Source: Candidatus Woesearchaeota archaeon
GTDB taxonomy: Archaea > Nanobdellota > Nanobdellia > Woesearchaeales > DSVV01
Length of the DNA: 5,085 bases
Direction: 5' to 3'
Assembly (NCBI GenBank): GCA_023267795.1
Contig: JAHFMP010000070.1
Coordinates: forward strand, 1-5,085
In this document: positions 4,598 through 5,085 of the stretch, in pieces
How the letters are laid out: the number at the start of each line of letters is the position of its first letter
How positions within the stretch are numbered: the stretch's first letter is position 1
The notes under the pieces: model-generated
Told to the model about the DNA's origin: nothing
The model's database searches: none
What the model saw: the letters and a program-made list of their open reading frames with translations, nothing else
Translations under genes and position numbers: made by a program

Positions 4598-5085
4598 AAG
4601 GAGATGTTGTTGTTCTTTCCTTTCCGTTTTCTGATTTGAGTAGTACTAAAAGAAGACCTGCTCTTGTTGTTGCAGAATTGAAAGGAGATGATGTTATTCT
4701 TTGTCAAATAACAAGTAAAGAAAAGAATGATGAGTATAGTATTTTATTATCTCAAACAGAAATGGAAAGTGGAAATCTTCATTTGGAGAGCAACATTCGT
4801 CCAAATAAAATATTTACTGCTGATAAAGAGATTATTTCTTATAAAATAGGATCAGTAAAAAAAACCAAACAAAAAGAAGTTGAAAGAAAGTTGCAAACGA
4901 TTTTTGGAATAAAACAAGAAGGAGCAGAGATACAATGGAAAGATCTCTACGATCAGCGAATTGCACCATTGATTACAGTGGACATTATTATCCGCTACAA
5001 AGGAGGCATTGTGCTGGTTGAAAGAGTTGTTGAACCGTTTGGTTGGGCAATCCCAGGAGGATTTGTGAATTTTGGCGAAACAGTG
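4582..5085 (+). CDS. MazF/PemK-type toxin fused in frame to a Nudix hydrolase domain, 3' end outside window
   Basis: The frame is open from ATG 4582 to the window edge, 168 residues without a stop. Residues 1-112 are a MazF/PemK-like endoribonuclease: G7[10 protein letters not shown], then the conserved K23-R-R-P-A-L-V-V with the expected catalytic Arg (R24 or R25), and T44/S45 at the position of the second catalytic residue. Such toxins cut mRNA. From about 119 a Nudix domain begins: T132-V-D-I-I-I-R, G141-G-I-V-L-V-E-R148, and G154-W-A-I-P-G-G leading into the Nudix box G160-x5-E166; the REUXEE part lies beyond the window. Typical Nudix substrates are nucleoside diphosphate derivatives such as ADP-ribose. 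The antitoxin gene overlaps the 5' end by 16 nt, so the toxin assignment is well supported. The fusion is unusual. A lost stop, a sequencing error or a separate unusual start for the Nudix part are alternatives. Confidence 0.85.
   Translation, partial: MERFVKGDVVVLSFPFSDLSSTKRRPALVVAELKGDDVILCQITSKEKNDEYSILLSQTEMESGNLHLESNIRPNKIFTADKEIISYKIGSVKKTKQKEVERKLQTIFGIKQEGAEIQWKDLYDQRIAPLITVDIIIRYKGGIVLVERVVEPFGWAIPGGFVNFGETV
4919..4924 (+). promoter_or_regulatory. Ribosome-site-like AAGGAG at the MazF-Nudix junction
   Basis: AAGGAG lies exactly where a stand-alone Nudix gene would need its ribosome site. Five bases later the in-frame codon is ATA (4930-4932), followed by CAA TGG, one base from ATG. 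The nearest real ATG (4935-4937) is in another frame that gives no Nudix protein. This may be a relic of a formerly separate start or support an unusual AUA start. Confidence 0.35.

Noticed and set aside
4935..5020. Separate gene starting at ATG 4935 behind AAGGAG
   Set aside because: The ribosome-site spacing is good, but that frame gives no Nudix-like sequence and soon stops; the Nudix motifs are in the MazF frame.
1..5085. CRISPR arrays, tRNA, rRNA or riboswitches
   Set aside because: No repeat-spacer pattern, tRNA-like cloverleaf or rRNA-like stretch was seen by reading. Short structured RNAs cannot be excluded without a covariance search.

Overview
This is an AT-rich, gene-dense window. 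It is most consistent with an archaeon, probably a small-genome DPANN lineage (Woesearchaeota-like; the lineage is inference). The support is a PriS-like archaeo-eukaryotic primase, TTTAAA/TATATAAG-type boxes about 23-26 nt upstream of leaderless starts on several genes, GAGGTG-type ribosome sites on others, and T-rich runs after stop codons.

Layout. Positions 1-796 (minus) hold the N-terminal 265 residues of a PriS-like DNA primase that runs off the left edge. It is divergently transcribed from a 297-codon gene of unknown function that began at 891 (plus). That gene is broken by a complete insertion sequence at 1207-2481 (1275 bp). The element has perfect 17-bp terminal inverted repeats and a 9-bp target duplication, TGAATCACC (1198-1206 and 2482-2490). 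Removing the element and one duplication copy rejoins the host gene exactly in frame (891-1206 + 2491-3068). The element carries an IS5-type DDE transposase (1528-2466, plus) with a full Y-x2-R-x3-E-x6-K signature. It also carries a small divergent gene (1233-1421, minus) that resembles the N-terminal segment of another transposase family. The host-gene remnant ends at 3068 and is followed by T-rich terminators between convergent genes.

Positions 3132-4235 (minus) encode a class I SAM methyltransferase of the PG_1098/THUMP-like type with an unusual serine-rich linker. Divergent from it is a toxin-antitoxin operon: an AbrB/MazE-type antitoxin (4349-4597) and, overlapping it by 16 nt, a MazF/PemK-type toxin. 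The toxin frame does not stop at the usual MazF end but runs without a stop into a Nudix hydrolase domain, which is cut by the right window edge (4582-5085). A ribosome-site-like AAGGAG and a possible lost start codon sit at the domain junction.

Functionally, the primase and methyltransferase look like housekeeping nucleic-acid enzymes. The two most notable items are the apparently recent IS insertion, with its extra antisense gene, and the apparent MazF-Nudix fusion. All family assignments were made by reading motifs, without database searches.
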